Of a stretch of 64,000 nucleotides of DNA, positions 1 to 8,147 are shown piece after piece (positions within the stretch are counted from its first letter, which is position 1; every line of letters starts with the position of its first letter). The DNA comes from Sphingobacterium sp. R2. GTDB taxonomy: Bacteria; Bacteroidota; Bacteroidia; Sphingobacteriales; Sphingobacteriaceae. The stretch covers positions 2,666,001 to 2,730,000 of the forward strand of contig NZ_CP142884.1 of the NCBI RefSeq assembly GCF_040760075.1, given 5' to 3'. The notes under the pieces are model-generated. The model saw nothing but the letters and a program-made list of their open reading frames with translations. It was not told the DNA's origin and made no database searches. A program made the translations under genes and the position numbers.

Positions 1-170
1 CCTGAAGTTTTTAGCCTTTGTAATGGGCTGTATAATCTATATATTTAAAGTTCCTGTGAAGCACTGCTTAAGTGCAGCTATAGCGCGATTTACGCAACTG
101 TTGCGTAAGCATGTTAGACTAAAAAAGCGCTTTAATAGTGAAATTCAGAATCAAATTAAAACAACTGTTT

Positions 171-387
171 GCTCGAGCAGCCTTCGGCTTTTGTTTGAGG
201 ATCGTTCGACACTGCTTCGTACCAACGTCGACTCTTCTTCGGGAACGCTTCGACTGTTGTTCGACTGCGCTTCGACTCCTACCCGAAGCGCTGTCGAAGC
301 CCTGCCGAAGCCGAGTCGAAGAAATGCCAAGCCTGTCTCGACCATGCCCCGAAGAAATCCCAAAGCCGAGCCGAAGGCCAGCCGACC
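171..387. repeat. Inverted array of 11-bp-phased CTTCG/CGAAG units
   Basis: The left half carries NTTCG-type units starting at 171, 182, 193, 204, 215, 226, 237, 248, 259 and 270. The right half carries CGAAG-type units starting at 284, 295, 306, 317, 328, 339, 350, 361, 372 and 383. Both halves keep an exact 11-bp period, ten slots per side, and are symmetric about position 279. The core TCG or CGA is intact in 17 of 20 slots. The off-consensus unit at 193 (GTTTG) faces CAAAG at 361, so four base pairs are kept. Pairing occurs in roughly 5-bp blocks separated by about 6 unpaired bases. An 11-nt period cannot be a codon repeat, so I read this as DNA or RNA structure. I do not recognise the family. 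Confidence 0.75.
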
Positions 388-429
388 AGGGGGAGAGGTA
401 TCACCTTCTAGGAACTTTTTCCTGACCAA

Positions 430-536
430 CTTCGCCCCAATTCCCGCCTTTCATGCGGTCGGCCTCGGCTTTTGCTTTGCCGTTACTCGTATTTTATCCG
501 AAGGAGACCCGAAGCCCACCCGAAGAAAATTCGAGC
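430..536. repeat. Second, weaker copy of the 11-bp-phased inverted array
   Basis: CGAAG-type units start at 499, 510, 521 and 532 with an exact 11-bp period. Left-hand TTCG/TCG-like units start at 430, 463, 474 and 485 on the same grid. The distance from the last left unit to the first right unit is 14 bp, the same as in the array at 171-387. Base pairing between the arms is poor here, so this copy looks decayed. It lies just upstream of the TlpA gene. Confidence 0.55.
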
Positions 537-661
537 AACGCTGGGAGAAAGGGGGGAATTGGTTACCTATTGAGCAGGTATTGGTTGAAAAATTAATAGT
601 AGATCCTGTGTCAACCAACAGAGTGGAACCTAAAAGGTCTGTTTTGAGATCTTTTAAGACG

Positions 662-2212
662 ATGTGTAGCCCTCTTGCGTTGCATCTCGACACTTTGCTT
701 GCGACAAGTAAAGTAGTCGCTCAGCGGGCTTTAAAATACTTTTTATCTGTTGCAGATTATAAGCGTGCCTATCGCATCATTTTGACATGCTTGTTTTTAT
801 GTTTAGTTTCTATGTTTAGTTTATCGGCTCAGACGCCCCGCAAGGACAGCGGGGCCGATGGGCCAATGGTTGTCCCAAATGCCAAATCATTATATATCGG
901 TGATCGTATACCTGATGAATTCTTTGCGCATCAGAGCCATTTTATCGATTGGATCAGTCAGAAAACATTTACGCGCAATCTGGAGGCCGATCGGGATAAG
1001 CTGATTATTCTTGATTTTTGGGCTAGCTGGTGTAGACCCTGCCTGGGTTCGCTTATGCATCTGCATGAAATCCTGCCCGATCTGGACACGACAAAAATTA
1101 CGATTTTACCTGTTAATTACGAACCTATAAATAAATTCCAGCATTTGATGGACCGGTTTAAATGGAACCATCAGACAATCTATGCAGATACTTTTTTGAT
1201 GCAGTATTTTCCCAAGCGTTCCATTCCACACATGGTATGGATCAAAGACGGGCGGGTAATTGCGAAGCCTTATGCAAAATATGTCACCGTTGAGAATTTA
1301 AAAAATGTGTTGGATGGTGGTATGCCCAAAATATATAATGCATTGAATGTAAAATTGCCAGATGCAAGTCGATCTCTCTTTGTTCAAGATAATGCTCCCA
1401 CAGAAGTTGTTTACACTAAAAAATATTTCAAAATCGGAGCGTATGTTGAAGAATACGCGAGTGAAATAAGTGGTCTTGTGGAGACTAAAGACAGTCTCGT
1501 CTTCTATGGCATAAACTTAACAGTTGATTACTTGCTCTATGATATTTTTAAAAATAGGATCTTCCCATTTTACAATATAGATAATGGCGCGATCAAAAAT
1601 AATCTTAACGATAGTGATAGAAAATATTTCGCATTGGATCCCAAAGAATTGAAAGGATTGTCCGCTTATGCTAAAGATTCGCTATACGAGGCTTGGTCTC
1701 AAAGAAACTTGTTCAGTTATGAAATGCGTATCCCAAAATCCTTGGGAAAGGAAAAGGGATTCGCTCTGCTGCAGCACTATTGGGCCGAGTATCTGAAAAA
1801 GTCGAAAGGTTGGAATGTGCACATCGGACTGACCCCGCCAATAAACTATCCGGTCATCAGCGCGAGCAAATCCATTTCGGAAACCAAGAGGCTGTTTAGC
1901 CGTCCGCTCGAGAAACGTGCCGGTGACGAATACCTACAATATGACCCGTCCAAGGAAAAAGATAATGAACATAAGCTCTCGCTTGTCATAGCTGCGTTGC
2001 TGAACAAAACAGATGGATATCAAATCGATGTGGATAATGCTTTTAACCGCATAGGGCTACCAAAGGATTTTCCGTATGCATATGAATTGCCGCGATGGTA
2101 TTTTAACAAGTCCAAACTAACGCCCCAAGAATTAAAAGCCTTTTTGGATGCCTATGGACTGAAAGTGGAAATAGAGAAAAAGCCCGTTCCTGTTTTAGTT
2201 ATTAATAAGTAG
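662..2212 (+). CDS. TlpA-family thiol-disulfide oxidoreductase with C-terminal extension
   Basis: A secreted thioredoxin-fold protein that probably reduces or isomerises disulfides in the periplasm. A basic stretch (KRAYR) is followed by a hydrophobic segment ending in SLSAQ at about residue 57, which reads as a Sec signal. The thioredoxin domain follows, with WCRPC giving a CxxC at residues 124-127 and a downstream cis-Pro-like SIPH. The last 300 residues are not thioredoxin; their end (a Leu/Val-rich strand then PVPVLVINK) weakly recalls the end of TIGR03435-type proteins. The start is uncertain: the frame is open to position 23, but upstream is repeat sequence. ATG 662 is the nearest in-frame ATG before the signal segment, although it leaves an unusually long n-region. 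It stops 9 bp before the SusC gene, so the two are probably cotranscribed. TlpA proteins beside SusCD pairs are common in Bacteroidota, with unproven roles. Confidence 0.8.
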   Translation: MCSPLALHLDTLLATSKVVAQRALKYFLSVADYKRAYRIILTCLFLCLVSMFSLSAQTPRKDSGADGPMVVPNAKSLYIGDRIPDEFFAHQSHFIDWISQKTFTRNLEADRDKLIILDFWASWCRPCLGSLMHLHEILPDLDTTKITILPVNYEPINKFQHLMDRFKWNHQTIYADTFLMQYFPKRSIPHMVWIKDGRVIAKPYAKYVTVENLKNVLDGGMPKIYNALNVKLPDASRSLFVQDNAPTEVVYTKKYFKIGAYVEEYASEISGLVETKDSLVFYGINLTVDYLLYDIFKNRIFPFYNIDNGAIKNNLNDSDRKYFALDPKELKGLSAYAKDSLYEAWSQRNLFSYEMRIPKSLGKEKGFALLQHYWAEYLKKSKGWNVHIGLTPPINYPVISASKSISETKRLFSRPLEKRAGDEYLQYDPSKEKDNEHKLSLVIAALLNKTDGYQIDVDNAFNRIGLPKDFPYAYELPRWYFNKSKLTPQELKAFLDAYGLKVEIEKKPVPVLVINK

Positions 2213-2221
2213 GGAGGTGCC

Positions 2222-5200
2222 ATGCGATATATTTATATTATTTTATTTCTTGTCGTGGCACCACAGGTTGTGCTGGCACAGACCTATTTTGGTCGTCTGA
2301 TAGGTCGTCATGGTACAAGTCTACCGGGAGCGACCATAGCAACTTTTCCTGATCAAAGACAGCTCAAAACGGATTCGTCCGGTTATTTCTCTTTCGACAA
2401 AAAGAAAAGTGAACAGATCAGGATTACGATGGTGGGCTACGCTCCAATGTCGATAGCGCTAGGAAAGACGCGGGATCTAGGAACGATACAGTTGCGATAC
2501 GCCGAAAATCAATTGGACGAGGTGATTGTCAATACAGGTTATTACACGCTGAATAAGAATATGCTGACGGGATCTTTTGCGACCGTCGATCAGAAAACGC
2601 TCACGCGTAATCCTGCCGGCAATATCCTGGACCGCTTGGAAGGCGTCACCAGTGGTCTGCAGTTTGACCGCAGTCTGAGTGTGGGTGAAAATAAATTCCC
2701 CAAAGCACTGCGCGTGCGGGGAATAAGTTCCATTCAATCTTCGACCGAACCTTTGGTAATATTAGATAATTTTCCCTATGAGGGCGATATCAATGCAATC
2801 AATCCAAATGATATTGAAAGTGTTACTGTATTGAAAGATGCCGCGGCTGCGGCCATCTGGGGAGCAAAAGCGGGAAATGGGGTAATCGTCCTGACGAGCA
2901 AAAAAGGAAGGCTCGGTGCGCCGCTCAGCTTGTCTTTCCAAAATAATTGGCAGCTCACACAAAAGCCTGACCTTTTCTACAGTAGACAGTTTCTACCTGC
3001 TAAGGATATGATGGAGGTAGAAGAATACCTGTATGGCAAGGGAAACTATTACAACATGGAATCGCTCTATATACCCGATTATGTCGGATTTTTGTTTAAA
3101 CGCGATGCTAATGACATCGCAATAGCAGACTTTGGAACGATCAAAGCGCGTATGCAGCAGCAGGACATACGACAGGAAGCCAAAAAATTATTGTACCGAA
3201 ATGCGCTAAGCCAGCGCTATGCAATACAGGCTAGGGGAGGTGCCCAACAGAGCAGCTACTTTGTCTCAGGCAGCTACGACCGTAATCCACAATCGATCAT
3301 TGGCAATAGCGACCAGAGACTGACCTTTAACATCGATCACGATTTAAAAATCGGTAATCGATTGACAGTTAATACGTATTTGCGTTACGCGGCAGATAAG
3401 GAGCAGCAGAATGGTTATAGACTACAGCAGCTCACAGCTTCGGGCTCAGGGTTGTCTCCTTATGTGTTTTTACAAAATATAGACGGCACGCCCGCAAGCC
3501 TAAATTATCAGTTTAACCACGCCTATCGCGACGGTGCCGAAAGTAAAGGACTATTGGATTGGACATTTAACCCACTTGTAGACCGCAATAGGCGCGATAT
3601 TAGTTCCTTTTCAAAGCAGCTTACCCTCGGTACAGGGTTCAATTATAAGATAGGAAGTGGCTTTTCTGTGAATTTAAAATACCGTTACCAGCATCAGGCC
3701 GTAAAGCAGCAGAATCTTTATGATGCTGATAGTTATTTTGCTCGCAATCTGATCAACCAGTTTACACAGGTAGATGGCACACGAGTTGTCCCACTCGGTG
3801 GAATCAAAGATGGGCAAAACAGCGAGATTATTGGGCATAATGGAAGAATTCAGGTAGACTATACGCGGCAATGGAGTATGGATCATCAATTGGTCGCGCT
3901 GGCTGGCGCAGAGGTCAGCCAAAATACACTAAACCGGGATATTGGGTACCGTCTATATGGTTATCATGCCGATAATGGAACATACCTAACAAACATCGAT
4001 TACAGCAAACAGTATGCAATGCGGCCTAATGGGGCAAGCTTGATCCCGGCAACCCCGTTTGAAGAACGTTTTACCGTGGATCGCTTTATCTCTTATTTTG
4101 CCAATGCAACCTATCTGCTCAACAGCACGCATGGTATTAGCGGAAGTATCCGCTGGGATGCCTCGAACCTTTTTGGCGTGAAGACTAACCAGCGGGGTGT
4201 ACCGCTGTGGTCACTTGGCCTGTCCGAACAGTTGTTGCCCCTATGGAAAGATCATGCGATCTGGTTGGATAAACTTACCCTACGTACAACCTATGGTTAT
4301 AGTGGAAATGTGAATAATACGATCAGTGCATATCCCTCCATGCGGATCAGTAGTGCCAACCTGACGACAGGTTTACCATATGCAAAGCTGACAAGCGCCG
4401 GAAACCCTAATCTGAGGTGGGAGAAACTGACTACCTTGAATGTTGGTCTCGATTTTTCTGTGCTTAAGCAACGGGTGTCAGGATCGGTAGATTACTACGT
4501 TAAGTCGGGCAAAGACCTGATCGGACCGAATTATCTCGATCCCAGTACGGGTATATCACCCGAAGGAACGAGTTACTATATTGATAATAGGATCAATTAT
4601 GCTAACCTCCGTACAAATGGCGTTGACCTCACCCTTGCTGTAAAAGCGTTGCAGGGTGTAGTCAGGTGGGATATCAATCTTCTCTGGAGCATGACGAAAA
4701 ACAAAGTGACTAAGTATATGGCGAATGATGCTATAACGATGGCACAAATGGTAAGCAATGCACAACCCCGTGTTAGCTATAGCCGCGATGCGCTGTATGC
4801 TTGGAAGTTTAACGGTATCAGTGCTGAAAATGGCCAGCTTATAACCCCGGATGGTGATCAGAATTATATGAAGTATGCAACAAATGCGACTTTGGATGAT
4901 ATTATGTTTATAGGTCCAAATTTCCCGCCTTATCAGGGATCTATGCGCCATCAGGTCGCGTACAAAAATTTCGAACTAAGTGCCAACTTGGAGTGGAAAA
5001 ATGGCTTTTATTTTCGTCGTAACACAATCGACTATTTTAAGCTTTTTTACAGTGGAATCGGACATCAGGACTACTTGAGCCGATGGCAAGCACCGGGTGA
5101 CGAACTGATAACCAGTGTTCCGGCAATACCTGCTGCCGTAGATCTGTATCGAGATGCGTTATATGCAAATTCGGAATTGATGATTGAAAAAGGTGATTTT

Positions 5201-5392
5201 ATCCGTCTGTCGGATGTGCGGTTATCTTATCAACTGCCAATGGCCAAAAAGGCGAGATTAAATATTTTCGGCTATGTCCGTAATGTTGGCATCCTATACA
5301 GGGCAAACAAGGTGGGGGTGGATCCAGATGCGGTCGCTGCCGCTTATCCAACCCCCCGGACGTATACAGTAGGTTTTCAATTAGAATGGTAA
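2222..5392 (+). CDS. SusC/RagA-family TonB-linked outer membrane transporter
   Basis: This 1056-residue protein should form the TonB-dependent barrel of a SusCD nutrient importer. A signal peptide ends at VVLAQ (about residue 20). A carboxypeptidase-D regulatory-like beta-sandwich covers roughly residues 22-90. A TonB-box-like DEVIV follows near residue 100, then the plug with the family signature NPNDIESVTVLKDAAAAAIW at about 195-215. The rest is barrel, ending in an aromatic C-terminus (FQLEW) as expected for outer-membrane insertion. It starts 9 bp after the TlpA gene and ends 4 bp before the SusD gene. No glycoside hydrolase or protease is nearby, so the substrate cannot be inferred; it need not be a glycan. 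Confidence 0.95.
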   Translation: MRYIYIILFLVVAPQVVLAQTYFGRLIGRHGTSLPGATIATFPDQRQLKTDSSGYFSFDKKKSEQIRITMVGYAPMSIALGKTRDLGTIQLRYAENQLDEVIVNTGYYTLNKNMLTGSFATVDQKTLTRNPAGNILDRLEGVTSGLQFDRSLSVGENKFPKALRVRGISSIQSSTEPLVILDNFPYEGDINAINPNDIESVTVLKDAAAAAIWGAKAGNGVIVLTSKKGRLGAPLSLSFQNNWQLTQKPDLFYSRQFLPAKDMMEVEEYLYGKGNYYNMESLYIPDYVGFLFKRDANDIAIADFGTIKARMQQQDIRQEAKKLLYRNALSQRYAIQARGGAQQSSYFVSGSYDRNPQSIIGNSDQRLTFNIDHDLKIGNRLTVNTYLRYAADKEQQNGYRLQQLTASGSGLSPYVFLQNIDGTPASLNYQFNHAYRDGAESKGLLDWTFNPLVDRNRRDISSFSKQLTLGTGFNYKIGSGFSVNLKYRYQHQAVKQQNLYDADSYFARNLINQFTQVDGTRVVPLGGIKDGQNSEIIGHNGRIQVDYTRQWSMDHQLVALAGAEVSQNTLNRDIGYRLYGYHADNGTYLTNIDYSKQYAMRPNGASLIPATPFEERFTVDRFISYFANATYLLNSTHGISGSIRWDASNLFGVKTNQRGVPLWSLGLSEQLLPLWKDHAIWLDKLTLRTTYGYSGNVNNTISAYPSMRISSANLTTGLPYAKLTSAGNPNLRWEKLTTLNVGLDFSVLKQRVSGSVDYYVKSGKDLIGPNYLDPSTGISPEGTSYYIDNRINYANLRTNGVDLTLAVKALQGVVRWDINLLWSMTKNKVTKYMANDAITMAQMVSNAQPRVSYSRDALYAWKFNGISAENGQLITPDGDQNYMKYATNATLDDIMFIGPNFPPYQGSMRHQVAYKNFELSANLEWKNGFYFRRNTIDYFKLFYSGIGHQDYLSRWQAPGDELITSVPAIPAAVDLYRDALYANSELMIEKGDFIRLSDVRLSYQLPMAKKARLNIFGYVRNVGILYRANKVGVDPDAVAAAYPTPRTYTVGFQLEW

Positions 5393-5396
5393 AAAA

Positions 5397-6761
5397 ATGA
5401 AAAAAATAATTATACTAGGATTGCTCGTTGCCTTGAACAGTGCTTGCAATCCAGATTTTTTAGATATAAAGAGAGACCGCAAGCAGGTAATCCCCAAATC
5501 TTTGAATGATTTTAACTTACTCTTAGGTGATGAAACACTTTTTAGTGGTAATAGTAGCGCTGCTATGCGTACAGCGGCGGGAGAAGAATTTACCTTAAGT
5601 GAAAGTGCTTGGGATCTGCTCACGACTTTTGGTGAAAAAAATGCTTATCGCTGGGAAGATGATAGATTTATCGGGACGGAATGTCCGGATTGGAACTATG
5701 GATACAAGCGCATTTTATCAGCTAATATTATCTTGGAAGGGCTTGCTAAAATTGAACGTACTGCCGCTAATGCGAGCGTATACGATCAGGTTAAAGGAAA
5801 GGCTTTGTTCCATCGGGCTAATGCCAACTTCCAGCTGGCCAGCGAGTTCGCAGCTCCCATAGGGGATGAGGAACATAAGGCTTATGGTGTGCCCTTACGC
5901 AAGTCTGCCGACCCACAGGAAGTATCAATACGTAGTTCTGTGGCTGAAACTTACGCCAGTATCCTTGACGATCTGCTGGCTACACAACAATTGTTGAGTA
6001 CTGAATTTACTGATTTTTATCAACCATCAAAACGTACAGCTAATGCATTGTTGGCTCGTATTTATCTTTCCATGGGTGAGTATAATCAAGCGTTGGCAGT
6101 AGTGAAAGATGTTTTTGGAGGTAAGGAAAAATTACTAAGGTATGAGGATTTTTCAACCTCCAAGCGTTATACTTTTCCTAGTGATGGAGTTGGAAATACA
6201 GAGATTATTTTTAATGACCAGGGCTATTCAACCGAATCTATAGTGCCTGCCAAAGGTAGAATAAATATGGAGCTGATGACATTATATGCAGAGAACGATC
6301 TGCGAAGAAGTTTATTTTTTAAATTGGAGCAGGATGGATTGTATTCTTTTAAAGGTTCATATTTGGGATTCGGAGGGGTGTTTACGGGCTTGGCACTCGA
6401 CGAAATGTATTTGATTTATGCCGAATGTCTGATCAGGGCAGGGCAGGTACAGTTGGGTTTGGATAAGTTAAATGAGTTGTTGGAAACACGTTTTGCAAAG
6501 AACACCTATAAAGAATACAGAGGTTTGGAAAAAAACGCTGCGTTGGATTTGGTATTGCTAGAAAGGCGTAAGCAATTGTTGATAAGAGGACTTCGATGGA
6601 TCGATCTAAGGCGCTTTAATTTTATAGAGAACCGAAATATTGAACTTCAACGTACCTTAGCAGGTAAAGGGTATACCTTAAAAGCAAAAGACTTGAAATA
6701 TACATTTTTGGTACCCAATAACGTTATTATTAATTCAAGAGTTACTCAATTTCCCCGCTAA
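5397..6761 (+). CDS. SusD/RagB-family surface lipoprotein
   Basis: The substrate-capturing lid of the importer formed with the preceding SusC. A short lipoprotein signal has its lipobox at NSAC (Cys17). It is followed by the SusD-like N-terminus and the tetratricopeptide-like helical body, including EMYLIYAECLIRAG and a C-terminal ERRKQLLIRGLRWIDLRR segment typical of the family. At 454 residues it is at the short end for SusD proteins. The gene begins 4 bp after the SusC stop and is the last gene before a strong terminator. Confidence 0.93.
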   Translation: MKKIIILGLLVALNSACNPDFLDIKRDRKQVIPKSLNDFNLLLGDETLFSGNSSAAMRTAAGEEFTLSESAWDLLTTFGEKNAYRWEDDRFIGTECPDWNYGYKRILSANIILEGLAKIERTAANASVYDQVKGKALFHRANANFQLASEFAAPIGDEEHKAYGVPLRKSADPQEVSIRSSVAETYASILDDLLATQQLLSTEFTDFYQPSKRTANALLARIYLSMGEYNQALAVVKDVFGGKEKLLRYEDFSTSKRYTFPSDGVGNTEIIFNDQGYSTESIVPAKGRINMELMTLYAENDLRRSLFFKLEQDGLYSFKGSYLGFGGVFTGLALDEMYLIYAECLIRAGQVQLGLDKLNELLETRFAKNTYKEYRGLEKNAALDLVLLERRKQLLIRGLRWIDLRRFNFIENRNIELQRTLAGKGYTLKAKDLKYTFLVPNNVIINSRVTQFPR

Positions 6762-6765
6762 AAAA

Positions 6766-6804
6766 ATAGCCCCATATCGTTAGATATGGGGCTGTTTTTT
6801 TTTT
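6766..6804. terminator. Bidirectional intrinsic terminator between convergent genes
   Basis: An 11-bp perfect stem, AGCCCCATATC (6768-6778) with GATATGGGGCT (6783-6793), has a 4-nt loop and about ten T residues after it. A run of A on the other side provides a U-tract for reverse-strand transcripts. It would therefore end both the SusD transcript and the DUF6520 transcript. Confidence 0.9.
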
Positions 6805-6811
6805 ATTTAAA

Positions 6812-7147
6812 TTATGGTTTGTAGTTTGTGCGATCTAATTCGGATACACCGGGAAGGGCTTTAGCAGCTGAAACCTGCAGTCCGTCTAGATTAAAGTTAT
6901 TGTTATTTTGCAACTGGATGGCACAACGCTCGGGGTGTGTCTTTTTTTCACAGTCCCCGCCTTGGCTTGGATCCATCGTTACAGCACCAATGGTGTCGTC
7001 ATCGGGATTTGGTCCTTGATTCTGAATTAAATACCAATTGGTCGCAAACATCGATTTTGCATAACTAAAACCTCCATAACCTACTAAAAGTGCCATGGCA
7101 AATACGGCCAAACCGTGTTTTTTAATAAAATTAGCTGATTTTCTCAT
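6812..7147 (-). CDS. DUF6520-family small exported protein
   Basis: This 111-residue protein has an N-terminal basic-hydrophobic segment (MRKSANFIKKHGLAVFAMAL) that should act as a signal peptide or anchor. A short acidic/polar domain follows, with NWYL, a GGDC and a second Cys (ERCAIQ). The layout (Lys-rich start, hydrophobic helix, WYL motif, paired cysteines, about 100 residues) fits DUF6520, small Bacteroidota proteins of unknown function. The two cysteines could form a disulfide. The neighbouring gene is a MauE-like membrane protein, a common partner, which hints at a redox link but does not prove it. Confidence 0.75.
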   Translation of the reverse strand: MRKSANFIKKHGLAVFAMALLVGYGGFSYAKSMFATNWYLIQNQGPNPDDDTIGAVTMDPSQGGDCEKKTHPERCAIQLQNNNNFNLDGLQVSAAKALPGVSELDRTNYKP

Positions 7148-7327
7148 GTCTTTAATTTTTGAGTTTTTTTACTTTAGTTTTTTAAATTTCTTTTTTATTC
7201 CTTCGCTGCGTCGGTTTTCTGTACGTAGCCATCGACAGCAGCGCTGGAACACCATAAGTGTCTTTTGGCAGACGCGCCCTTCACCTGGATTAGCCTCGAA
7301 TCCAAGTTCCGCTGTTAATCGGGTACA

Positions 7328-7870
7328 CTATTCTTTTTTTAACCTAGCACTGGTTTTCAATTTTATGATATGTTGATCTTCTAAATTTATCGCTATACGT
7401 AAGGGATGATGCCCCCCACTATCGCTATTATGGCTATTTTTTGAACCATAATTTTTAAACACGGATAACTCCAGGTACAAGCCAATTAGGCTGATCAGTA
7501 AAAATCCGATATTGAGCCACAGGTGCGCCGTCCAGCCCACGTGATGGAATACAAGGCCGCATCCGCAGGGGATTTTGCCCCATACATTTAAAATTGCCAG
7601 GCTTACATAGGCCACAAAAACGACCATCAGCAATGCGGAGAGTCCAAATGCCCAAACTCTCATCTTGGGCACGATAAACAGTAGACCCACCGTAAGCTCC
7701 ATTGTAGGTAAGGTATGGGCAAGTAAAATTCCCAGACGGTCGCTAAACGGCTGTTGTATCATCGCAGACTTGAACAGTTCATAGTCGATAAACTTGTCCA
7801 GACTGATCGGGATCCAAAGTGTCATCAATGTAATGACGATGATCTGATAAGTAATCTTTTTCGCTTTCAT
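7328..7870 (-). CDS. MauE/DoxX-like redox-associated membrane protein
   Basis: This 180-residue integral membrane protein has four predicted hydrophobic segments. The first is near residues 7-25 and the last covers LWLNIGFLLISLIGLYLEL. A central PCGCG motif is typical of the MauE branch of the DoxX-like superfamily. MauE proteins are linked to disulfide formation in partner proteins; whether this one is catalytic is unknown. I chose ATG at 7870 (MKAKKITYQ) because it gives a normal N-terminus; a TTG at 7909 would add 13 unconvincing residues. A charged, His-rich tail follows the last helix. It lies upstream of and in the same direction as the DUF6520 gene, about 180 bp away. Confidence 0.72.
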   Translation of the reverse strand: MKAKKITYQIIVITLMTLWIPISLDKFIDYELFKSAMIQQPFSDRLGILLAHTLPTMELTVGLLFIVPKMRVWAFGLSALLMVVFVAYVSLAILNVWGKIPCGCGLVFHHVGWTAHLWLNIGFLLISLIGLYLELSVFKNYGSKNSHNSDSGGHHPLRIAINLEDQHIIKLKTSARLKKE

Positions 7871-8147
7871 GGTGCATACTGTGTAAGTCTTAAAGCAAAG
7901 AAAAGACAATAAGCAGCAATCTTACATAGAAGGATTTCGCCAAGCAAACCGCCTTTAAAGCAGCTGGGGCAATGGTGGATGAGGTAATTGGGGATATAAT
8001 GGTGTTACTTCTATCACAACGGAGAGCAGAGGGAACAGCGCATGCAAAGGATGCAGCGTACTGTTTTTGGGGACAATAGGCTATTTAGGAGGGACCGGCA
8101 CTGGAGGGGGATAAAGTGGAATCCCCCAAGTTTTTTTGAAAAGGCCA

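Larger units (their letters stand above)
1..661. other. Region without a convincing gene, upstream of the TlpA-SusCD operon
   Basis: The frame of the downstream TlpA gene stays open back to position 23, but the translated residues here are low-complexity and Arg/Ser/Pro-rich, as expected from the repeat arrays. A reverse-strand frame over 151-429 is open for the same reason. I see no signal peptide, domain or ribosome-binding site supporting translation. The two arrays are the only structure I can point to. Confidence 0.6.

Noticed and set aside
171..536. CRISPR array
   Set aside because: Units are 5 bp with 11-bp spacing and inverted orientation; there are no long direct repeats, spacers or cas genes.
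23..661. N-terminal extension of the TlpA protein to 729 residues
   Set aside because: The sequence is repeat DNA with an 11-bp period, so any frame gives low-complexity Arg/Ser/Pro-rich residues; no domain or signal is encoded there.
151..693. Reverse-strand open frames over the repeat region
   Set aside because: They exist only because the arrays lack stop codons on both strands; no protein features.
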